Below, piece after piece: positions 8,028 to 13,654 of a DNA stretch of 24,024 bases; position 1 is the stretch's first letter; each line of letters opens with the position of its first letter. Under the pieces are notes generated by a model. That model was not told the origin of the DNA. It searched no databases and was given only the letters and a program-made list of their open reading frames with translations. Where the stretch lies: positions 1 to 24,024 of the forward strand of contig CAZGTQ010000073.1 of assembly GCA_964528575.1 (NCBI GenBank), read 5' to 3'. A program made the translations under genes and the position numbers. The DNA is from CAZGTQ01 sp964528575. GTDB lineage: Bacteria > Planctomycetota > UBA1135 > GCA-002686595.

Positions 8028-9065
8028 ATGAGGAAGACCGAACTCGCTCTTCTCGGAGCGACGTGCGTCGTCGGCGGTCTCGCCGCGGCGGCAGGCGACG
8101 GTGCCCCGGCCATCTCGTCCGAGACGGCGCAACTGAAGTACCGGCAGGACAAGGACTGGGAGATCGTCCTGCCGAACGAGACCTGGACGCCGGTCGGCTC
8201 GTCGATCGCGTTCGAGGGTCAAGACGTCGAGTTCGTCGCGCGTCGCGCCGGCGAGCTCAAGCTCGAGATCGACACGAACGGGGACGGCGCCGTCGACGCG
8301 GACGTGCGCGGCCTGCGGGGCGTCGTCGACCTGCGCGGCAAGCTCGCGAACGGCGAGCGCTACGTCTGGTCGTTCCGCATGCGCTCGGTCGAGGGCAGTT
8401 GGAGCTTCGCTCCCAGCGGCTCGATGGTCGGCAAGCTGCACGGCGTGCCGATCGAGATCATCGACCAGAACAACAACGGCGTGTGGAACGAGCTCGGCGT
8501 CGACGCGATGACCGTCGCCGCGTCGAAGGGCGCGAGCTTCCTCTCGCGGATCGTCAACCTCGACGGCGACTTGTTCGAGATCGAGGTCGCGGCGGACGGC
8601 AGCGAGGTCACCGCGACGCCCTGGTCCGGCGCCAGCGGCGTGCTCGACCTCCGGAGCGAGTTCGAGAGCCGCGGGGACCTCCTCAGCGCGGTCGTCACCC
8701 TCGGCGATACGTCGTTCAACGTCGCCAACCGCAACGGCCTGCGCGTTCCGGTCGGGCAGTACGAGTTCGCCTACGGCTTCCTCGCGAAGGGTCTCGAGAC
8801 GGCAGAGATGGCCGGCGGCCGCATGGTGCCGCTCATCGTCCGCGAGAACGAGACGCACGTCGTCGAGTGGGGCGGCCCGCTCGTCGCCGAGTTCGACTAC
8901 TCGCTCAACGGCGAGACGGTCACGGTCGCGTCCGATCTCCAGTTCTTCGGCTCGGCCGGCGAGGAGTACACGCGCTTCCAGCCGGACGCGAAGTCACCGA
9001 AGATCCTGGTCCTCGACAAGGAGTCCGGCGAGCTGCTCGACTCCGGTCGCTTCGCAGGGTGCTGA
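8028..9065 (+). CDS. Exported protein with EF-hand-like loops; candidate selenoprotein (in-frame TGA)
   Basis: I do not recognise a named family. The conventional reading is 345 residues from the ATG at 8028, which has GGAGGT about 9 nt upstream. It has an N-terminal signal peptide (about residues 1-22) and two acidic loops of calcium-binding type: DTNGDGAVDADV (82-93) and one starting DQNNNGVW at 146. The remainder is beta-rich, Ig-like sequence. The TGA stop at 9063-9065 follows Cys345 in GRFAGC. The same frame then stays open for 49 codons of protein-like sequence to a second TGA at 9213, and a SECIS-like hairpin lies just downstream of the first TGA. The full product may therefore be a 395-residue selenoprotein with adjacent Cys345-Sec346. 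A nonsense mutation or sequencing error is the main alternative. Confidence 0.75.
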   Translation: MRKTELALLGATCVVGGLAAAAGDGAPAISSETAQLKYRQDKDWEIVLPNETWTPVGSSIAFEGQDVEFVARRAGELKLEIDTNGDGAVDADVRGLRGVVDLRGKLANGERYVWSFRMRSVEGSWSFAPSGSMVGKLHGVPIEIIDQNNNGVWNELGVDAMTVAASKGASFLSRIVNLDGDLFEIEVAADGSEVTATPWSGASGVLDLRSEFESRGDLLSAVVTLGDTSFNVANRNGLRVPVGQYEFAYGFLAKGLETAEMAGGRMVPLIVRENETHVVEWGGPLVAEFDYSLNGETVTVASDLQFFGSAGEEYTRFQPDAKSPKILVLDKESGELLDSGRFAGC

Positions 9066-9215
9066 GGCGGCGGCTTCGGGCCGTACACCGGGAGTGTACC
9101 TGCAGGATCCGAAGTGAAGATCGAGCTCGAGCACAGCCGTCGCCTCTTCGGCGACTTCGGCGGACGTTGGAAGCGCGAGCGGGCCGACGGCCCGATCACG
9201 CCGTCCGGCGGCTGA
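9066..9215 (+). other. In-frame C-terminal extension of the 8028 gene beyond the TGA
   Basis: This stretch is 49 codons in exactly the same frame as the upstream gene, ending with TGA at 9213-9215. The translation starts GGGFGPYTGSVPAGSEVKI and includes ELEHSRRLFGDFGG, which looks like the closing beta strands of the preceding domain. Of the 49 codons, 40 end in G or C. Six of the nine that do not (AGT, GTA, CCT, GCA, GGA, GAA) are packed into the seven codons at 9093-9113, which form one arm of the hairpin. That suggests RNA structure constrains codon choice there. A long open frame is weak evidence alone at this GC content. Confidence 0.55.
9074..9114 (+). promoter_or_regulatory. Bacterial SECIS-like hairpin downstream of in-frame TGA 9063
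   Basis: GTACAC at 9083-9088 pairs perfectly with GTGTAC at 9094-9099 around a 5-nt loop, CGGGA. An outer stem, CTTCGG at 9074-9079, pairs perfectly with CCGAAG at 9109-9114. The apical loop begins 23 nt after the TGA and has G as its second base. The published bacterial SECIS rule, as I recall it, asks for a short apical stem, a loop with G in the first two positions and about 16-37 nt from UGA to loop; this element meets all three. It has no T-run and so does not look like a terminator. Function needs SelA, SelB, SelC and SelD elsewhere in the genome. Confidence 0.5.
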
Positions 9216-9244
9216 GACCGAGCGGAGCGGATCCGCAGCCCACA

Positions 9245-9284
9245 GCGCCCGAGCAGGACTCCGAGGGAGCTCCTGCTCGGGCGC
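9245..9284 (+). terminator. Strong terminator hairpin
   Basis: A 14-bp perfect stem pairs GCGCCCGAGCAGGA at 9245-9258 with TCCTGCTCGGGCGC at 9271-9284. The stem is extended inside by CTCC/GGAG around a 3-nt loop with one bulged C. The moderately T-rich AGTCGTTTCTC follows. It lies 29 nt after the second TGA (9213), so it terminates the transcript after the extended reading frame, consistent with the extension being part of the gene. Confidence 0.75.
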
Positions 9285-9336
9285 AGTCGTTTCTCGCGCT
9301 CTCGCTTCTCGCGCCAAGCTGGGTCGAGCGCTCGCG

Positions 9337-9364
9337 TTGCCGCGTCGCGCTGCAACGCTATAGT
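9337..9364 (+). promoter_or_regulatory. Promoter of the 9372 methyltransferase, probably leaderless
   Basis: TTGCCG at 9337-9342 and TATAGT at 9359-9364 are separated by 16 nt, a good match to a housekeeping promoter. The predicted start of transcription, about 7 nt past the -10 box, falls on the ATG at 9372. No ribosome site is present, so the mRNA is probably leaderless. Confidence 0.55.
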
Positions 9365-9371
9365 CCGGGTG

Positions 9372-10172
9372 ATGGACGAAGTGAGCGGGCCTCTCCCGGC
9401 CGTTCCGCACGCGGATCGCGCGGATCTCGCGGGTTGGGCTGCGCGGTTGAAGGACGAGTGGAGCCGGCGTGCACTCTCGCCCGTGCGCGACTTCTTCGTC
9501 GCGTCCGGACCCGGCTGGGACGACCCCGCAGAGCAGGTCCGCTCGGCCAAGGTCGGCGTCGACTTCTTCCTCACCGGGCTCGACCCGCGCTGGCTCGCGC
9601 GCTGCAGCGTGCTCGAGATCGGCTGCGGCAACGGACGACTCGTCCACCACCTGCGGCCGCTCGTGCGCGACTACACCGGCATCGACATCGCCGCGGGCAT
9701 GGTCGAGGAGGCGCGTCGTCGTTGCGCCGATTACGACGGCGTGCGCTTCTTCGAGGGCGACGGTCTCGCCGTTCCCGTCGCGGCCGCGGACCGCGAGTAC
9801 GGCTTCATCGTCTCCGCCGGCGTGTTCATCCACTGCCCCAAGGCCGTCATCGGCTCGCTCGTGCGCAGCGCCTGGGCGCTCGCCGCGCCCAGGGCGCGCA
9901 TGCGCTACCAGGTGTACGCGGACCTCACCGATCCGACCGGGCTCGACCCGACGGTCGACTGGGCGGCGCTCTACCGCGCTGCGACGGCGCAGAAGAGCGA
10001 CGCGCCCGCGGAGAGCGAGGCCTTGATCGCCGACCACTACTACGAGGGCCACCGCTTCCGCGTCGACGAAGCGCGCGCGTACTTCGAGCGCTGCCTCGGC
10101 GCGCGCGTCGAGTTGCACCGTCCGACGCCGATGGACGTCTGGGTCGACGTGCGGCGCTCCGCCGGCGCATGA
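9372..10172 (+). CDS. Class I SAM-dependent methyltransferase
   Basis: This 266-residue cytoplasmic protein has the Rossmann-type SAM-binding motif I at residues 80-88 (VLEIGCGNG). The next acidic strand, YTGIDIAAGM, would contact the ribose of SAM, and a VSAGVFIHCP segment sits at the usual post-motif position. The substrate cannot be inferred. The N-terminal 65 residues and the C-terminal 70 are not recognisable. The ATG at 9372 is chosen over the adjacent GTG at 9369 because the promoter geometry places the transcript start there. Its stop overlaps the start of the CPBP protease gene (ATGA), so the two are co-translated. Confidence 0.85.
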   Translation: MDEVSGPLPAVPHADRADLAGWAARLKDEWSRRALSPVRDFFVASGPGWDDPAEQVRSAKVGVDFFLTGLDPRWLARCSVLEIGCGNGRLVHHLRPLVRDYTGIDIAAGMVEEARRRCADYDGVRFFEGDGLAVPVAAADREYGFIVSAGVFIHCPKAVIGSLVRSAWALAAPRARMRYQVYADLTDPTGLDPTVDWAALYRAATAQKSDAPAESEALIADHYYEGHRFRVDEARAYFERCLGARVELHRPTPMDVWVDVRRSAGA

Positions 10173-10711
10173 CGCGCGGGTCGCCGCGCGTCCTCGGCTC
10201 ACGCGTGGTGCGCGCGCTGCGCTCGTGGCCGGACGCGCGCGGGTGGACGCACTGCGCGTTGCTCTTCGCGCTGTTCGTCGCCCTCGCCTTGCCGGTCGCG
10301 CACGGCGCGGATCTCCTCGACCCGGGATGGCGGCCGGCGAGCGCGCGCCACGCGCTCGCCCTCTTCGCGGGGGCCGCCGTCGCGCCCGCGCTCGGCGAGG
10401 AGCTCCTCTTCCGCGTCTTGCCGCTGCCGCACCCGAGCGAGAGCGCGGGCGTCGCGCGGCGCGCCCTCTGGTCCGTCGCCGCGCTCGCGGCGTTCGTGGC
10501 CTGGCACCCGCTGAACGCGTGGCTCCTGCGGCCGGCGGCGCGCGCGCTGTTCTACGATCCCGCCTTCCTGAGCCTCGCGGGCTTGCTCGGCCTGACGTGC
10601 ACGCTCGCGTACCTGCGCACCGGCTCGATCTGGCCGCCGCTGCTGTTCCACTGGCTCGTCGTCGCGCTCTGGGGCCTGTGGCTCGGCGCGGGGATCGAGG
10701 CACTGGGATAG
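10169..10711 (+). CDS. CPBP-family intramembrane metalloprotease
   Basis: This 180-residue membrane protein has the CPBP/Abi (Rce1-like) motifs. Glu77-Glu78 and Arg82 lie in GEELLFR, His113 in FVAWHPLNAW and His161 in PLLFHWLVV. These residues form the catalytic/metal site of the type II CAAX protease superfamily, which acts inside the membrane. It has about five hydrophobic helices and is shorter than many relatives (often 200-300 residues), but all motif groups are present. The ATG overlaps the upstream methyltransferase stop by 4 nt. Members mature prenylated proteins, act in bacteriocin immunity or have no known role; there is no bacteriocin context here. Confidence 0.85.
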   Translation: MTRGSPRVLGSRVVRALRSWPDARGWTHCALLFALFVALALPVAHGADLLDPGWRPASARHALALFAGAAVAPALGEELLFRVLPLPHPSESAGVARRALWSVAALAAFVAWHPLNAWLLRPAARALFYDPAFLSLAGLLGLTCTLAYLRTGSIWPPLLFHWLVVALWGLWLGAGIEALG

Positions 10712-10714
10712 AGC

Positions 10715-10728
10715 GGCACGCGGCTTGC
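10715..10728 (+). promoter_or_regulatory. Candidate sigma-54 (-24/-12) promoter for the DUF421 gene
   Basis: GGCACG-CGGC-TTGC gives GG at 10715-10716 and GC at 10727-10728 with exactly 10 nt between, the invariant sigma-54 spacing. It predicts a start of transcription near 10740, one base before the ATG at 10741. Two further gaps in this block carry the same element. A GAGCGGC/GCCGCTC inverted repeat (10711-10717 with 10734-10740) brackets it. Confidence 0.5.
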
Positions 10729-10740
10729 CCAGCGCCGCTC

Positions 10741-11274
10741 ATGCTGTTCGACGGCTGGGACGACGTCGGGCGCGTCGTGGCGACCGGCGTGCTCGCCTAC
10801 GTGTACCTCGTCTTCCTGCTGCGCGTCACGGGCAAACGGACGCTCAGCAAGATGAACGCCTTCGACTTCGTCGTGACGATCGCGACGGGCTCCGCGTTCG
10901 CCGCCGCGCTCGTCGACCAGAGCGTCTCGGTGTCCGAAGCGATGGCGGCGTTCACCGTGCTCGCGCTGGTCCAGCTCGCAGTCGCGTGGTCGCAGGTGCG
11001 CAGCGAGCGCTTCGAGAACGTCGTGAAGAGCGTGCCGACCATCCTCGTCTGGCGCGGCGGCATGCGCCACGAGGTGATGCGCCGAGAGCGCGTGAGCGAG
11101 GCGGAGGTGCTCGCGGCGTGCCGCGGCGCCGGCCTGCTCTCGCTCGGCGACGTCGAGGCCGTCGTGCTGGAGACGACCGGCGACTTCTCCGTGCTGAAGA
11201 AGCCGTCCGAGCCGGTCCCGCCCGAGCAGAGCACGCTGCGGACCGCGGCGTCGATCCCCGGCGACGACTCGTAG
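10741..11274 (+). CDS. DUF421 (YetF-like) membrane protein
   Basis: This 177-residue protein has two to three N-terminal membrane helices (about residues 10-85). The family signature region follows, LLRVTGKRTLSKMNAFDFVV with a TIATGSAFAAAL helix, and then the soluble YetF-type domain with SVPTILVWRGGM and the strand EAVVLETTGDFSVLKK. The family occurs in spore formers and many other bacteria with no firm biochemical role. There is no ribosome site before the ATG; the upstream gap is a candidate sigma-54 promoter with almost no leader. It starts a run of membrane/stress-type genes extending to 13520. Confidence 0.85.
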   Translation: MLFDGWDDVGRVVATGVLAYVYLVFLLRVTGKRTLSKMNAFDFVVTIATGSAFAAALVDQSVSVSEAMAAFTVLALVQLAVAWSQVRSERFENVVKSVPTILVWRGGMRHEVMRRERVSEAEVLAACRGAGLLSLGDVEAVVLETTGDFSVLKKPSEPVPPEQSTLRTAASIPGDDS

Positions 11275-11278
11275 CCGC

Positions 11279-11292
11279 GGCACGAGCGTTGC
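11279..11292 (+). promoter_or_regulatory. Candidate sigma-54 (-24/-12) promoter for the DUF1206 operon
   Basis: GGCACG-AGCG-TTGC has GG at 11279-11280 and GC at 11291-11292 with a 10-nt interval. The predicted start lies near 11304, about 4 nt before the ATG at 11308. The element sits in a gap of only 33 nt between two genes. Confidence 0.5.
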
Positions 11293-11307
11293 ACACCCCG
11301 CTGCACC

Positions 11308-12177
11308 ATGAAAAACGGACCTGCGACGGTGGCGGGCGTGCTCGGCGAGGCGCGGCAGGCGAAGAACGGAAGTTTGGAGAAGGCGGCGCGCGCCGGTTAT
11401 CTCACGAAGGGCATCGTCTACGTGCTGATCGGCGCGTTCGCGTTCCGTACCGCGATCGGGTCGGCCGTCTTCGACGCCGAGCGCGCGAGCTCGAGCGGTG
11501 CGCTGCGCGAGGTGGCGCGCCAGCCCTTCGGCACGGTGTTGCTCGCGCTGGTGGGTCTGGGCCTCGCGGGCTACGCGATCTGGCGCTTCGTCCAGGCGGC
11601 GAAAGACCCCGACGGGCACGGCACGGACGCGAAGGGCATCGCGGTGCGCATCGGCTACGTCGTGTCGGGCTTCGTGCACGTCGCTCTGGCGGCCCTCGCC
11701 GCGTCGATCGTGCTCGGCGGCTCGGGCGGCGGGGCGGGCGCGTCCGGAGGCTCGCAGGCGCGCGACGCCTGGACAGCGAAGCTGATGGGCGCGCCGGCGG
11801 GCCGGTGGCTCGTCGCGCTCCTCGGCCTCGTCGTCGTCGGCGTCGGCGTGTACCACTTCGCGCGCGCAGCGAAGAAGAGCTTCCTGAAGCGCATGAAGAT
11901 CCTGGGGCTGGACCCGCGCGCGCGCACGTGGCTCGTGCGCGCGTGCAGCGCAGGACTGGTCGCGCGCGGCGTCGTGTTCCTCATCGTCGGCGGCTTCCTC
12001 GTCCTCGCCGCCTACCAGCACGACCCGTCCGAGGCGCGCGGCCTCGGCGGCGCGCTGCAGGCGCTGTACGAGCAGCCGTACGGCGCGTGGCTGCTCGGCA
12101 CGATCGGGCTCGGCCTCGTCGCGTACGGGGTCTACTGCTTCACGAACGCACGCTACCGGCGCATCGCGACGAGCTGA
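11308..12177 (+). CDS. DUF1206 membrane protein
   Basis: This 289-residue protein is built from three repeats of a two-helix unit, typical of DUF1206. Each unit begins with an aromatic/basic motif such as ARAGYLTKGIVYVLIG, RIGYVVSGFVHVALA and SAGLVARGVVFLIVG, followed by a second helix with GLGLAGYAIWRF-type sequence. That gives about six membrane helices. A Gly/Ser-rich loop (residues 141-150) links units two and three. The function is unknown; members are often found with stress-response genes. It is followed after 2 nt by the eRF1-like gene, so the two are surely co-transcribed. Confidence 0.87.
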   Translation: MKNGPATVAGVLGEARQAKNGSLEKAARAGYLTKGIVYVLIGAFAFRTAIGSAVFDAERASSSGALREVARQPFGTVLLALVGLGLAGYAIWRFVQAAKDPDGHGTDAKGIAVRIGYVVSGFVHVALAALAASIVLGGSGGGAGASGGSQARDAWTAKLMGAPAGRWLVALLGLVVVGVGVYHFARAAKKSFLKRMKILGLDPRARTWLVRACSAGLVARGVVFLIVGGFLVLAAYQHDPSEARGLGGALQALYEQPYGAWLLGTIGLGLVAYGVYCFTNARYRRIATS

Positions 12178-12179
12178 CC

Positions 12180-13271
12180 GTGCTCCACGACATCGATTTG
12201 CGCCGGCTCTCCCAGATGGAGAGCAACGAGCGTGCGTGCGTCAGTTGCTATCTGAACGGCGCTGCCGGCCGGCAGGCGCTCGACCGGCGCGAGCGCAAGA
12301 TCCGCGCGGCGCTCGCCGGGGAGGAAGACGAGCGCGTCCACTTCGACGAGTCGATGAAGCTCGTCCGCGGCTGGCTCGAGGAGAACGACCGCGGTGACCG
12401 GCCGTGCTGCGTGTTCGCGTGCTGGGCCGACGATTGGGTCGAGGGCTACGTGCTCGACGTCGAGCTGCCCGACCGACTGCGCCTCGGGCCCGCGCCGTTC
12501 ATCCGGCCGCTCGCCGAGCTGCAGGAGGAGTACGAGAGTTTCGTCGTCGTCGCCGCCGACAACGAGGCGACGCGCATCTGGACGGTCACGGCGGAGCGCG
12601 CCGAGCTCGAGCAGCGCATCCGCGGCCACGTGAAGAACCGCGTCAAGAAGGGCGGCTGGTCGCAGCAACGCTACGCGCGACGGCGCGAGAAGCAGCTCCA
12701 GCACTACGCGAAGGAAGTCGCGGAGGTGCTCGACCGGCTCGTGCGCGACGAGGGGATCGAGCGCATCGTGCTGCTCGGATCGAAGGAGACGCTCGAGGAG
12801 ATCGAGGCGGAGCTCTCGCAGGCGACCCGCGCCTGCGTCATCGGCAAGAAGGGCGCCGACGTGCACGAAGAGCAGAGCGCGCTCGTCGAGGACGCGTTCG
12901 AGCTGTTCTTCGTGGCGGAGCGCGCGCAAGAGCAGCAACTGTGGGAGCGCATCCGTGCGGAGGCGTTGAGCGACGGCCTCGCGGCGGTCGGCCCCGACGA
13001 GGTGCTGCGCGCCGCGCTCGTCGGGCGGGTGGCCACGGTCGTCGTCACGCGCGACGCGAAGCTGCGCGCGACGCGCTGCCGCGCCTGCGAGAACGTGTAC
13101 GCCGGAGAGAACGAGCGCTGCGAGGCCTGCGGCTCGGAGGAAGTGTTCACGCTCGACCTCGTCGACTCGCTCGCGCGGCACCTCGAGCTGTCGAGCGCCG
13201 AGATCGAGTTCGCCGACCCGATTCCGGGACTGAGCGAGGCGGGCGACGTGGCCGCGCTCCTGCGCTACTGA
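12180..13271 (+). CDS. Bacterial eRF1/Vms1-like protein (baeRF-type peptidyl-tRNA hydrolase candidate)
   Basis: This 363-residue protein has the layout of bacterial homologues of eukaryotic release factor 1 and Vms1/ANKZF1. The second domain carries the catalytic-loop motif KKGGWSQQRYARRRE, with Gly158-Gly159 and Gln162 in the place of the GGQ or GxxQ loop, on a long basic helix. The third domain follows (about 190-290) with a C-terminal zinc ribbon: Cys300, Cys303, Cys314 and Cys317. Such proteins are predicted to release nascent chains from stalled ribosomes or large subunits. The GTG start lies 2 nt after the DUF1206 stop, and the reading MLHDIDLRRLSQME fits the family's usual beginning. 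The exact baeRF subfamily is uncertain. Its neighbours suggest a stress role. Confidence 0.8.
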   Translation: MLHDIDLRRLSQMESNERACVSCYLNGAAGRQALDRRERKIRAALAGEEDERVHFDESMKLVRGWLEENDRGDRPCCVFACWADDWVEGYVLDVELPDRLRLGPAPFIRPLAELQEEYESFVVVAADNEATRIWTVTAERAELEQRIRGHVKNRVKKGGWSQQRYARRREKQLQHYAKEVAEVLDRLVRDEGIERIVLLGSKETLEEIEAELSQATRACVIGKKGADVHEEQSALVEDAFELFFVAERAQEQQLWERIRAEALSDGLAAVGPDEVLRAALVGRVATVVVTRDAKLRATRCRACENVYAGENERCEACGSEEVFTLDLVDSLARHLELSSAEIEFADPIPGLSEAGDVAALLRY

Positions 13272-13273
13272 GC

Positions 13274-13287
13274 GGCACGGACGTTGC
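13274..13287 (+). promoter_or_regulatory. Candidate sigma-54 (-24/-12) promoter for the CsbD gene
   Basis: GGCACG-GACG-TTGC has GG at 13274-13275 and GC at 13286-13287 with a 10-nt interval, directly after the eRF1-like stop codon. The predicted start near 13299 leaves a leader of about 54 nt before the CsbD ATG. Confidence 0.5.
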
Positions 13288-13352
13288 CACCTGTTCAACC
13301 GTCGAGGGCGGGCATTCCGTCCGTTCCGACGACAACCGAAAGGCAAGGAACC

Positions 13353-13520
13353 ATGGCTGGACGCGAAGACGAATTCGCCGGCAAGGCGAAACAGGTCAAG
13401 GGCAAGACCAAGGAAGTCGAAGGCGCCGCGAAGGGCGACACCGGCAAGGAGATGAAGGGCAAGGTCGAGAAGAACATCGGCAAGGCCCAGGAGAAGCTGG
13501 GCAAGAAGACGCGCGACTGA
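13353..13520 (+). CDS. CsbD-family stress protein
   Basis: This 55-residue, highly charged and Gly/Lys-rich protein has the CsbD pattern of repeated KG-K/E segments: EFAGKAKQVKGKTKEVEG, then TGKEMKGKVEKNIGKAQEKLGKK. CsbD proteins (for example YjbJ of E. coli) are abundant under general stress, but their biochemical role is unknown. The ATG at 13353 is preceded by AAGGAA at 6 nt. In-frame upstream sequence to 13284 lacks CsbD character and is excluded. A candidate sigma-54 promoter and a strong terminator flank it, so it can be a single-gene transcript. Confidence 0.88.
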   Translation: MAGREDEFAGKAKQVKGKTKEVEGAAKGDTGKEMKGKVEKNIGKAQEKLGKKTRD

Positions 13521-13532
13521 GGCCCGCAGTCA

Positions 13533-13578
13533 GGACGACTTCCGCAGGCCCGACGAACCGGGCGTGCGGAAGTCGTCC
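13533..13578. terminator. Bidirectional terminator hairpin between CsbD and hydrolase genes
   Basis: A 14-bp perfect inverted repeat pairs GGACGACTTCCGCA at 13533-13546 with TGCGGAAGTCGTCC at 13565-13578. Inside, GCCCG (13548-13552) pairs with CGGGC (13559-13563), leaving a 6-nt loop. It lies between two convergent genes. No T-run follows on either strand. Confidence 0.65.
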
Positions 13579-13586
13579 CGTCACCC

Positions 13587-13654
13587 GGACGGCGAGCCGC
13601 GGGACGGCGAGCCGCGGGATGGCGAGCCGCGGGATGGCGAGCCACGGGATGGCG
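13587..13654. repeat. Tandem 15-bp repeat (4 full copies plus a partial)
   Basis: The unit GGACGGCGAGCCGCG repeats head to tail at 13587, 13602, 13617 and 13632. A partial fifth copy, GGATGGCG, ends at 13654, abutting the hydrolase stop codon at 13655. Copies 3-5 carry T for C at position 4, and copy 4 also has A at position 13. Neither neighbouring gene reads through it. Confidence 0.9.

Noticed and set aside
6920..10168. Long plus-strand frame ending in the CPBP protease
   Set aside because: It crosses four well-supported genes in the wrong frame and has low-complexity Arg/Ala sequence; only 10169-10711 has motifs and membrane helices.
10169..10711. CPBP protease together with the CHAT protease as signs of a defence island
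   Set aside because: They are 8 kb apart with metabolic genes between them, and no nuclease, toxin, NTPase or reverse transcriptase was recognised.
10711..10740. GAGCGGC/GCCGCTC hairpin as a terminator or attenuator before the DUF421 gene
   Set aside because: It has a 7-bp stem with a 16-nt loop and no T-run, and it would lie upstream of the predicted transcript start. The sigma-54 element explains the gap better.
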